Shown piece by piece: positions 1 to 5,759 of a stretch of 8,691 bases of DNA (position 1 is the first letter of the stretch; the number at the start of each line of letters is the position of its first letter). The notes beneath the pieces were generated by a model, which saw only the letters and a list, made by a program, of their open reading frames with translations, was not told the DNA's origin and searched no databases. Position numbers and translations under genes: made by a program. The stretch is from Bdellovibrionales bacterium. GTDB taxonomy: Bacteria > Bdellovibrionota > Bacteriovoracia > Bacteriovoracales > Bacteriovoracaceae. The stretch covers positions 5,873 through 14,563 of the forward strand of contig JAHFAA010000034.1 in assembly GCA_023250775.1 (NCBI GenBank), in the 5' to 3' direction.

Positions 1-246
1 CTCTTAAATGAAAAAAATTCCAGTGCCGAAGGGACTTTCAAGCGTGAAATGTGCCAACGTGGTTTTGCCGAAGGCAATCCTAGCAAACCGGCCAATGTTG
101 TCGCCGCCGTTCAAGAAAACCTCTCCCCGCTTTATATGTTTTTTGCCGCCAAGGTCGAAGATGGTTTAAGTGTGAATGATTTAGATGAGTCAATCTGCGA
201 CGACTATAATCCCAAAGATTACCAAGACATTTTTCAGTGTCGCTAA
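1..246 (+). CDS. Unidentified protein, C-terminal fragment (5' end outside window)
   Basis: The frame is open from base 1 to a TAA at 244-246, giving 81 residues of C-terminus. The ATG at 49 is internal and has no obvious ribosome binding site just before it, so I read this as a gene entering from the left edge. The fragment is mixed in character, with Asp-rich stretches near the end (the DLDES and CDDYNPKDYQD segments). It has three cysteines: one right after the internal Met, one in SICDD and one two residues from the end (FQCR). Several cysteines would fit an exported, disulphide-bonded protein, but that is inference. No family was recognised. Its stop overlaps the stop of the convergent response-regulator gene by 3 of 4 bases, leaving no intergenic terminator. 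It is the only supported plus-strand gene in the window. Confidence 0.6.
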   Translation, partial: LLNEKNSSAEGTFKREMCQRGFAEGNPSKPANVVAAVQENLSPLYMFFAAKVEDGLSVNDLDESICDDYNPKDYQDIFQCR

Positions 247-995
247 CAAGGAAAGATTTTGTCGAGAAGTTTCTTCCGATTGTTTCGCGAGACCGGCAGC
301 TCCTGATCATTTTTTAATTGAACAAGAAACGGTTCCCCTTTTTTGAAGGCCGTAATATTGACCAGGCCGACCATCACATGGCGATGGATACGCAGAAATT
401 TATCGGGGTCTAGTTGCTCTTCTAAGTATGACAGAGAAAGATCAATCAATTTTTCGCCTTCAGAGGTAATGGCATAAGTGTAATGCTCTCGGCTTTCAAA
501 ATAGAGAACATCAGTGAGGGGAATAAATTTTACTTTTTCACCAACTTTATAGGTAATTTTCTCTAAATATTTCCCATGAGAACGATAGGAATTCTCTACT
601 CCATGCAGGATTTTTTCTTGTGAATGGTGTTTTAAAACTTTACTTAAAGCACGATCAAATCTTTCCTGGTCAAAAGGTTTTAGAAGATAATCACAGGCAT
701 TTTCCTCAAAAGCATTCAAGGCAAATTCTTCATGGGCCGTGGCAAAGACAATTTTAAATGGGCGATCTTCAATTTGTTGCAATAATTCGATTCCACTCAG
801 ACCCGGCATCTGAATGTCTAAAAAAATCAAAGAGGGGTTGAAACTAGAAATTTTCGCCACCCCTATCAAACCATTGTGAGCTTCATCGAGGATCATTCTT
901 CCTGGCAACTTCACTGACGTTTTCTGTAAAAACCGTTGAATCTTTTGTCGTGCCAATTCTTCGTCATCAATGATCAATATTTTATAATCAGTCAA
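243..995 (-). CDS. LytTR-family response regulator (LytR/AlgR type)
   Basis: 250-residue two-component regulator. Residues 3-120 form a receiver domain: acidic pair D10-D11 in LIIDDEE, phospho-acceptor D60 in FLDIQMPG, T86 and K106 in LLKPF. Residues about 148-245 form a LytTR DNA-binding domain, with the typical VLYFES strand and the FLRIHRHVMV segment. Proteins of this build bind direct repeats upstream of targets after phosphorylation by a LytS-type kinase, and the gene just upstream encodes one. The chosen start is a TTG at 995, preceded by AGGGG (1006-1002) with a 6-nt spacer; this puts the first beta strand right after the N-terminus, as usual for receivers. The alternative TTG at 1025 has a stronger AGGAGGGG (1042-1035, 9-nt spacer) and would add 10 residues. 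The start overlaps the kinase gene by 8 nt, implying translational coupling. The stop is TAG. Confidence 0.93.
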   Translation of the reverse strand: MTDYKILIIDDEELARQKIQRFLQKTSVKLPGRMILDEAHNGLIGVAKISSFNPSLIFLDIQMPGLSGIELLQQIEDRPFKIVFATAHEEFALNAFEENACDYLLKPFDQERFDRALSKVLKHHSQEKILHGVENSYRSHGKYLEKITYKVGEKVKFIPLTDVLYFESREHYTYAITSEGEKLIDLSLSYLEEQLDPDKFLRIHRHVMVGLVNITAFKKGEPFLVQLKNDQELPVSRNNRKKLLDKIFPC

Positions 996-2034
996 TTTTT
1001 TCCCCTGTAATCCAGAATGTCGCAATAGTTTCAGCCCCTCCTGTCAGCGAAAATCCGTGACGTTCTCCATAAAGAAGTTTTAATCGTGCAATGGTGTTGG
1101 CAATGCCTGTCCCATTTTTTCCTATGATTAAGGGCCCACCAGTATTTTTTACCGTGACTTGATAACCTCCGCTTCGAGCACTCACATTTATATCAACTGT
1201 TCCGCCATCAAGGGAGGGAGAAATCCCATGTTTAAGCGCATTTTCGGCCAAAGTCTGAATCACTAAAGGTGGTAGGTAGACTTCCTCATTACACAACGAA
1301 ATTTTGTAATTCAAACGTTGCCCGAAGCGACACTGTTCCAGTTTTATATATTTCTCCACCAGTGAAATTTCATCTGACAGCCTGATAGTTTTACTTTTTG
1401 AACTTTGTAAAATTTCACGGTAGAGATCGGCCAGCATTTGAGTCATGACACTGGCATGCTCAGGATCGGAAGCAATCAACTCGCTTAGGCCATTTAAGGT
1501 GTTAAAGAGAAAATGAGGTTGCATTTGTTTTTTTAGAACGTTCAGTTCATTTTCCGCATTTAATGCCTGCAATTTTAAATTTTCTTCACGCGAATTTTTA
1601 TAAGAGTAGTAAAAAAGAAACATGAGGGTGATAAAAGTGCCAATCAGAAAGGCGCCCCCCATATTTTCCAGCGAAAACGGCTGATGTTCATAGAGTGCAG
1701 AGAGGTAACGGGCCAAAATGAGGCCGGCACTCATCCCAATAAAACTCACCACAAAACTTATTCCAAGCCCGTAGTGGATGGTGCGGGCAAATTTCAAACG
1801 AATCCAAAGCAGCACACCATGAAAAAAACAATGGGCCGTCCACACATTGATAAATACGGCAAAGGCAAAGATTAAAGGAGTTATCATGCTTTGGAGAAAA
1901 TTTATGTCTCTCTCACGCCCCATCTCACCAAAAATATTCACCAGGGCGAAGGCAAGGGCCACGGCCAGTGCTGCAAACACTGACCGCGAGCTGCTAAAAC
2001 ATCGTTTTAGATAATCCTTAACTTGCGGATTCAT
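988..2034 (-). CDS. LytS-type membrane sensor histidine kinase
   Basis: 348-residue kinase. Four hydrophobic segments at about 17-36, 47-73, 84-112 and 124-145 make a membrane sensor with little periplasmic loop. A short, probably coiled-coil linker (147-170) follows. The His_kinase domain of the LytS/YehU class has the phospho-acceptor H174 in QMQPHFLFNTLN. The HATPase domain has N265 in the N box (TLAENALKHG) and a G box at 307-313 (NGTGIAN). The usual D-box aspartate is replaced by Asn in VKNTGG (297-300), which to my knowledge also occurs in this class. It should autophosphorylate and pass phosphate to the LytTR regulator encoded next. The ATG at 2034 follows the upstream stop by one base (TAA-G-ATG) and has GGAGAG at 2048-2043 with an 8-nt spacer. 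The open frame runs further upstream, to 2181, but that part lies inside the preceding gene. The sensed signal is unknown; no recognisable ligand domain is present. Confidence 0.93.
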   Translation of the reverse strand: MNPQVKDYLKRCFSSSRSVFAALAVALAFALVNIFGEMGRERDINFLQSMITPLIFAFAVFINVWTAHCFFHGVLLWIRLKFARTIHYGLGISFVVSFIGMSAGLILARYLSALYEHQPFSLENMGGAFLIGTFITLMFLFYYSYKNSREENLKLQALNAENELNVLKKQMQPHFLFNTLNGLSELIASDPEHASVMTQMLADLYREILQSSKSKTIRLSDEISLVEKYIKLEQCRFGQRLNYKISLCNEEVYLPPLVIQTLAENALKHGISPSLDGGTVDINVSARSGGYQVTVKNTGGPLIIGKNGTGIANTIARLKLLYGERHGFSLTGGAETIATFWITGEKID

Positions 2035-2035
2035 C

Positions 2036-2464
2036 TTACTGTCTCTCCGTATCATCTTCCCAAGAAATGATCTTACCATCGATGGTCTTTTGGCCCAAGC
2101 GATACAAGTGTTCTTGGAAAAAGGTAAGTGTTTCTTCCAACGAGAAGTCGCCAATTCTGATCGAATAATGGCACCATACACTCATGCAATATCCTGAACC
2201 GACTTTGGCCCCATCCATCTTCACATCAAAAAAACCATTTTTTTCAAAACTTGCCTGAAGAGCGTAATTCAGCGTCTCGCCGTTCACGTGATAAGTTGTT
2301 TGGATGGAATTCCCTGTAACCTTAGATTCAACCAAATAGCGCTCTTCCACACCATTTTGATGAACGGCATGGCCTTTGCCATGATAATTCCCTGCGGGAA
2401 ATTCGGTCATGGCCAAAGCATTGCCGGCAATCAGTAAACCTGCGATCAGAACTGTTGTTTTCAT
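2036..2464 (-). CDS. Small secreted protein of unknown family, first gene of the LytS/LytTR operon
   Basis: 142 residues with a clear Sec signal peptide: MKTT, a hydrophobic core at 5-17 and a likely cut after ALA at 16-18, leaving about 124 mature residues. There is no lipobox, so it should be periplasmic or released. The mature part starts with a G-rich FPAGNYHGKG stretch, then alternating polar and hydrophobic segments that suggest a small beta-rich fold. Two cysteines spaced CX4C (C93 and C98, in GYCMSVWCHY) could form a disulphide. I recognise no family and assign no function. The start ATG has a consensus GGAGG (2473-2469) four bases upstream. Its TAA is one base from the kinase ATG and it carries the kinase ribosome binding site inside its last codons, so the three genes are almost certainly co-transcribed. 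A role as ligand or sensory accessory of the kinase is inference from position only. Confidence 0.82.
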   Translation of the reverse strand: MKTTVLIAGLLIAGNALAMTEFPAGNYHGKGHAVHQNGVEERYLVESKVTGNSIQTTYHVNGETLNYALQASFEKNGFFDVKMDGAKVGSGYCMSVWCHYSIRIGDFSLEETLTFFQEHLYRLGQKTIDGKIISWEDDTERQ

Positions 2465-2572
2465 AAATCCTCCATTGTGTTTAACGTTGAAGCCAATCTA
2501 TCTTGATCCAACGAAGCTTCCCAGCAAGGTCAGACTGAATGGTTAAAAAGGCCAACTGAGTGGAGGAGGCAT
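2465..2572. other. 5' flank of the secreted-protein/LytS/LytTR operon
   Basis: This 108-base gap separates the rpsA terminator from the three-gene unit, so it should hold that unit's promoter on the minus strand. I see no convincing sigma70 pair. The nearest -35-like hexamers (TTGCTG and TTGGAT, minus strand) lack a good -10 at 16-18 bp. A palindromic AACGTT lies near 2483-2488, close to the ribosome binding site. The promoter may be weak, activator-dependent or use another sigma factor. No LytTR-type direct repeat pair was evident by eye. Confidence 0.35.
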
Positions 2573-2602
2573 AAAAAAAGGCGCCCTTGCGAGCGCCCTT
2601 TT
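2573..2602 (-). terminator. Intrinsic terminator of rpsA
   Basis: On the minus strand the stem GGCGC (2597-2593) pairs with GCGCC (2584-2580) across an 8-nt loop, and seven T residues follow at 2579-2573. A run of four A at 2602-2599 can pair with the start of the T tract and lengthen the stem across one bulged G. It lies 24 bases after the rpsA stop. On the opposite strand the same stem is followed only by CTTTT and no gene points into it, so I call it for the minus strand only. Confidence 0.88.
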
Positions 2603-2625
2603 GAATGAACATTTCAAAACAGAAA

Positions 2626-4359
2626 CTACTTAACTGAAAAACCTTTGAGTTTCTCGGCCATTGTTGATGGACGATTCTCTTCTTTGGTTAAATCGCGTGT
2701 TGAACGTTCTTCAGCTTGACCAACGGCTTTGATAGAAAGGGCAATCTTCTTGGCCTCTTTATCAATTGAAATAACCATGGCCGATACTTTGTCGCCTTTT
2801 TTCACGACATCAGTAGTTTTCTCGACACGGTTTTCAGACAATTCGGAGATATGAATAAGACCTTCAATTCCGGTTTCGACTTCAACGAAAGCACCAAAAT
2901 CAGTTACGCGCACAACTTCGGCCTCAACAACGGTTCCAACTGGTAGACGATTCTCGATCTTCTTCCATGGATCTTCTTCCAATTGTTTCAAACCAAGGCA
3001 GAATTTCTGATTTTCTTTATCGATCGTCAGAACAACGCCTTCAATTTCTTGTCCTACGCGGAACTCTTCAGTGGGGTTGATATTCTTCTTGGTCCAAGAA
3101 ACGTCAGAGATGTGGATAAGAGCATCCATTTCCTCGCCAACGTCAACGAACGCGCCGAATTCGACGATCGTTTTAATCTTGCCTTTCACTTTTTGGCCCA
3201 CTTTGAATTTCTTTTCCAATTCGTCCCATGGGTTAGCTTGCAATTGCTTCAACCCGAGAGAAATGCGCTTGTTCTCAATATCAACATCAAGAACTTGAGC
3301 TTCTACGAATTCACCTACGTTAAAATGCTTCGATGGATTTTTAATTTTGTTCGTCCAGCTCATTTCACTTACGTGAATGAGGCCTTCGATACCATCGCTA
3401 AGTTCAAGGAAAATACCGTAGTCTTTTACAGAAACGATTTCACCTTTCACTTTTGCACCGAGCACATACTTCTCACGAGCTTGATCCCATGGATTTGGCT
3501 GAACTTGTTTCAGGCCAAGAGAAACACGCTCTTTTTCAGAGTCGAATTTCAAAATCTTGACTTCAATTTCGTCGCCAATATTGAGCAGGTTAGATGGATG
3601 CTTCACGCGTCCCCAGCTCATGTCAGTAATGTGGAGAAGACCATCGATACCGCCAAGATCAATAAACGCACCGTAATCAGTGATGTTTTTCACAACACCT
3701 TTTACGATCATGCCTTCTTGAATCTGGCCTAAGATTTCACTGCGTAGCTTGCCGCGCTCTTCTTGAAGAATGGCACGACGAGAAAGCACGATATTTCCGC
3801 GCTTCTTATTAAATTTAATAACCTTGAAATGCATTGTTTTACCAATGTATTTATCAAGATAACGAGTAGGACGAAGATCGATTTGTGAACCAGGAAGGAA
3901 GGCCTTCACGCCGATATCAACAGAGAGACCGCCTTTTACTTTGGCGACCACTGTGCCTTCAACTGGATTGCCTTTTTCGCAAGCTTCAGAAATTTTATCC
4001 CAAGCTTTCAGAATTTCGGCCTTGTCTTTGGAGAGAATCAAATTGCCCATACTTGATTCTAGTTTTTCCAAATAAACTTCAATAACATCGCCGACTTTAA
4101 TTTTCAAAGAGCCATCAAAATTTTGGAACTCTTTTACTGATACAAGACCTTCTTGCTTGTATCCGATGTCGACCATCACGTAATCACCAGAAATTTTGAC
4201 TACGTTTCCGTTAAAAACTTCGCCCTCGGCGTAGTTTTTCGTTGTGTTGGACTCAAGCATTTTCCCGAATTCTGTTTTTTCGGTAGTTTCGATATCGTCA
4301 CCGAAGACGACGTCGAATCCTTGCATCCATTTTTGTTTGAGAACCTGTTGCTGAACCAT
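2626..4359 (-). CDS. rpsA: 30S ribosomal protein S1
   Basis: 577 residues with six S1 (OB-fold) repeats at about 45-111, 130-195, 216-285, 301-371, 388-458 and 475-545. The family signatures are plain: KAFLPGSQIDLRP in repeat 2, the DYGAFIDLGGIDGLLHITDMSW block of repeat 3 (228-249), and LGLKQ-NPW joints between repeats 3-4 and 4-5. The C-terminal tail has TMAEKLKG, like the NAMAEAFK tail of E. coli S1. S1 sits on the small subunit and helps it bind and unfold mRNA. About 44 residues precede the first repeat, longer than the roughly 20 in E. coli. I chose ATG 4359 because GAGG (4368-4365) lies 5 nt before it. An in-frame ATG at 4422 has an even better GAGGGG and would add 21 residues (MPLLCGGVNV onward) unlike any S1 N-terminus I know. 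The stop is TAG. It is transcribed alone, between a good promoter and a terminator. Confidence 0.97.
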   Translation of the reverse strand: MVQQQVLKQKWMQGFDVVFGDDIETTEKTEFGKMLESNTTKNYAEGEVFNGNVVKISGDYVMVDIGYKQEGLVSVKEFQNFDGSLKIKVGDVIEVYLEKLESSMGNLILSKDKAEILKAWDKISEACEKGNPVEGTVVAKVKGGLSVDIGVKAFLPGSQIDLRPTRYLDKYIGKTMHFKVIKFNKKRGNIVLSRRAILQEERGKLRSEILGQIQEGMIVKGVVKNITDYGAFIDLGGIDGLLHITDMSWGRVKHPSNLLNIGDEIEVKILKFDSEKERVSLGLKQVQPNPWDQAREKYVLGAKVKGEIVSVKDYGIFLELSDGIEGLIHVSEMSWTNKIKNPSKHFNVGEFVEAQVLDVDIENKRISLGLKQLQANPWDELEKKFKVGQKVKGKIKTIVEFGAFVDVGEEMDALIHISDVSWTKKNINPTEEFRVGQEIEGVVLTIDKENQKFCLGLKQLEEDPWKKIENRLPVGTVVEAEVVRVTDFGAFVEVETGIEGLIHISELSENRVEKTTDVVKKGDKVSAMVISIDKEAKKIALSIKAVGQAEERSTRDLTKEENRPSTMAEKLKGFSVK

Positions 4360-4374
4360 GTGAACCTCGAAATT

Positions 4375-4390
4375 GAGTGCAGTAGCACTC
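4375..4390 (-). promoter_or_regulatory. Perfect hairpin just upstream of the rpsA ribosome binding site
   Basis: GAGTGC-TACT-GCACTC forms a 6-bp perfect stem with a 4-nt loop. It ends 6 nt before the GAGG Shine-Dalgarno (4368-4365) of ATG 4359. In E. coli the rpsA leader folds into hairpins that S1 itself recognises to repress its own translation. This position fits a similar element, but the function is inferred. Confidence 0.5.
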
Positions 4391-4420
4391 GTGACATTTA
4401 CTCCCCCGCAAAGCAGAGGC

Positions 4421-4450
4421 ATTACTACCCCTCAAAGAAGGGTGGGTAAT
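4421..4450 (-). promoter_or_regulatory. 5'-terminal leader hairpin of rpsA that buries an alternative start
   Basis: On the minus strand ATTAC (4450-4446) pairs with GTAAT (4425-4421). Inside it, ACCCT can pair with AGGGGT apart from one bulged G, closing a loop of TCTTTG. The 3' arm contains GAGGGG (4433-4428) and the first two bases of the in-frame ATG at 4422. The fold would therefore hide that ribosome binding site. With the predicted transcription start near 4457, the hairpin sits at the very 5' end of the mRNA. Confidence 0.45.
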
Positions 4451-4463
4451 TTTTGGATTGCAA

Positions 4464-4492
4464 AATTTATGATATTCGATGAGGTGAGTCAA
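4464..4492 (-). promoter_or_regulatory. Sigma70-type promoter of rpsA
   Basis: On the minus strand there is TTGACT at 4492-4487, a 17-bp spacer and TAAATT at 4469-4464. The bases directly before the -35 (4503-4493) are almost all A or T, like an UP element, as expected for a strong ribosomal-protein promoter. The predicted start near 4457 gives a leader of about 98 nt to ATG 4359. Confidence 0.7.
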
Positions 4493-4531
4493 TAAAAATT
4501 TCTGAGTAAATACACCATGCAGTTGATAGGT

Positions 4532-4541
4532 TAACTAGTTA
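4532..4541. repeat. 10-bp perfect palindrome between the lpx operon and rpsA
   Basis: TAACTAGTTA is its own reverse complement. It begins 4 bases after the glycosyltransferase stop and lies 40 bp upstream of the rpsA -35. It is not followed by a T tract and is AT-rich, so it is a poor terminator. It could be an operator half or chance. No other terminator-like hairpin is visible between the two transcription units. Confidence 0.25.
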
Positions 4542-4544
4542 GAA

Positions 4545-5759
4545 TTAGAGTCCTTTTCTGGCATTAAGGAATTTGCGCAAGCGAATGCCCTTATCATAGA
4601 GCTTGAGCAGCCGCTCTTGCGCACCAATTTGATTCCAAAATGGGATAAAAACCTTAGCACTTAAGGCGAGATTTTCATGATAATCCATCAGATTGTCGCA
4701 AACCCGATAAGCATTTGCCCACATTTCGCGAATGTCGTTGCGTTTAAAAAGCTCACCAACCCAAGGTTGTTTTTGTTTTAGCTCGATATAGGATGGCATA
4801 CGAGGGGCCATAATCGGAACATGGGCCTTGAGCGCCAATAAAGAAAAATCTTCAATGGCCTCGTCAGATAAGGTCCACCAAAGATGAATCGAAGAAAAGG
4901 GCGGATACAGTCCATCAAATTCACAAATCTCGATAGTAAAACTTTTTGCCCACGGTCTGGAAAAAGTACTGAGATGCTCAACAAAATAACTCTTGGACAA
5001 ATTTCGATCAATAAACAGCTTGAGTCGAACTGGACGTTGTAATTTCTCTTGCAGAACTTTTATCGCCGTAAACAAATTTTGCGGCCCATCCATATTGCGT
5101 AAGAGTGGCGGAATATAACTTCCGATCACAATTTCTTGCGTCAGGCTGACGGGTGCAGAAGCACCATCTTCATCCACTTCAATCGGCGAAGGCCAGATTA
5201 CTAGGCCTTTGCGCGGATGAATTTTCATCTCTGACCAAACATTTTCCATCATTTCAGGATTGTGGACCACAAAACGATCAATACGCGCAACAAAAGGCTT
5301 GAACCACAACTTGCGATAAGATTTTACAATTTCATGATTGATTGACAGAACAAATGGAACTTCAGGAAAGGTCCGCAGGGCCATTCCCACTGACACAATA
5401 TCTTCGATGTAATAAGCGTGAACTAACTGAATATTGTGTTGCTTGATCAGCCTGCGTAAGGCAAAGAAAAAAATTAGACGACCAGACCAATGCGTGTGCA
5501 GGGTTTGGCGGGGATATAATTTCGTGGGCCCAAGATTTTTTTTATTAAGTGCTTGATCCAGCGGTGAATATCGATCCAAGTAAATAAACGATTCAACGCC
5601 AGTTTTTTGCAGCCACTCGATTGCTCTGACAGATTCGCGCTCAATTGTACCCCAACGATGCCCGCGTAACACATGCAGGACCCGAATACCTTTCGTTTCG
5701 GGGCGTACGGCTTGCCCAATCGGATGACTTGACGTGCGTGTCTCTCCCTCAGGGTACAT
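4545..5759 (-). CDS. GT-B fold glycosyltransferase (GT4-like), substrate unknown
   Basis: 404 residues, the length of a typical GT4-class glycosyltransferase. After about 24 polar residues comes the first Rossmann strand (IRVLHVLRGHRWGTIERES, 25-43), followed by a region with LVHAYYIEDIVSVGMA (112-127) and VPFVLSINHEI, the usual acceptor-domain pattern. The C-terminal domain has GSYIPPLLRNMDG (213-225), where donor-binding domains start. Near 299-326 is the element that in GT4 enzymes is E-x7-E. Here E303 is present but the second Glu is Lys (K311, in EDFSLLALK), so the family assignment is somewhat divergent. No signal peptide or membrane span is seen; a cytoplasmic or membrane-peripheral enzyme is expected. 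ATG 5759 overlaps the lipoprotein gene by 11 nt, with GGTGAG (5775-5770) 10 nt upstream. An in-frame TTG at 5789 is a less likely start. The operon suggests LPS core or envelope glycan assembly, which is inference. Confidence 0.8.
   Translation of the reverse strand: MYPEGETRTSSHPIGQAVRPETKGIRVLHVLRGHRWGTIERESVRAIEWLQKTGVESFIYLDRYSPLDQALNKKNLGPTKLYPRQTLHTHWSGRLIFFFALRRLIKQHNIQLVHAYYIEDIVSVGMALRTFPEVPFVLSINHEIVKSYRKLWFKPFVARIDRFVVHNPEMMENVWSEMKIHPRKGLVIWPSPIEVDEDGASAPVSLTQEIVIGSYIPPLLRNMDGPQNLFTAIKVLQEKLQRPVRLKLFIDRNLSKSYFVEHLSTFSRPWAKSFTIEICEFDGLYPPFSSIHLWWTLSDEAIEDFSLLALKAHVPIMAPRMPSYIELKQKQPWVGELFKRNDIREMWANAYRVCDNLMDYHENLALSAKVFIPFWNQIGAQERLLKLYDKGIRLRKFLNARKGL

Noticed and set aside
225..242. 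GACA...TGTC hairpin after the regulator stop as a terminator
   Set aside because: The stem is only 4 bp with an 8-nt loop and no T tract on the minus strand.
2035..2181. N-terminal extension of the histidine kinase to 2181
   Set aside because: It would overlap most of the C-terminal third of the secreted-protein gene, has no ribosome binding site, and adds polar sequence before the first membrane span. ATG 2034 has GGAGAG at a good distance.
2983..3732. 249-codon plus-strand ORF antisense to rpsA
   Set aside because: It mirrors the repeated S1 domains in another frame: Phe/Asn-rich, no ribosome binding site and no recognisable domain. Long antisense frames are common opposite Lys/Glu-rich repeats.
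2626..4359. Internal repeats in rpsA considered as a DNA repeat array
   Set aside because: The repeats are the six S1 protein domains, diverged at DNA level and in one reading frame. They are protein-level repeats of a standard family.
4200..4397. 65-codon minus-strand ORF starting ATG 4397 after a G-rich GGGGGAG, out of frame with rpsA
   Set aside because: It lies almost wholly inside the S1 reading frame, its Shine-Dalgarno spacing is short (about 3 nt from GGAG), and the product is Ser/Lys-rich with no domain. It could act as a decoy start in the leader, but nothing supports a protein.
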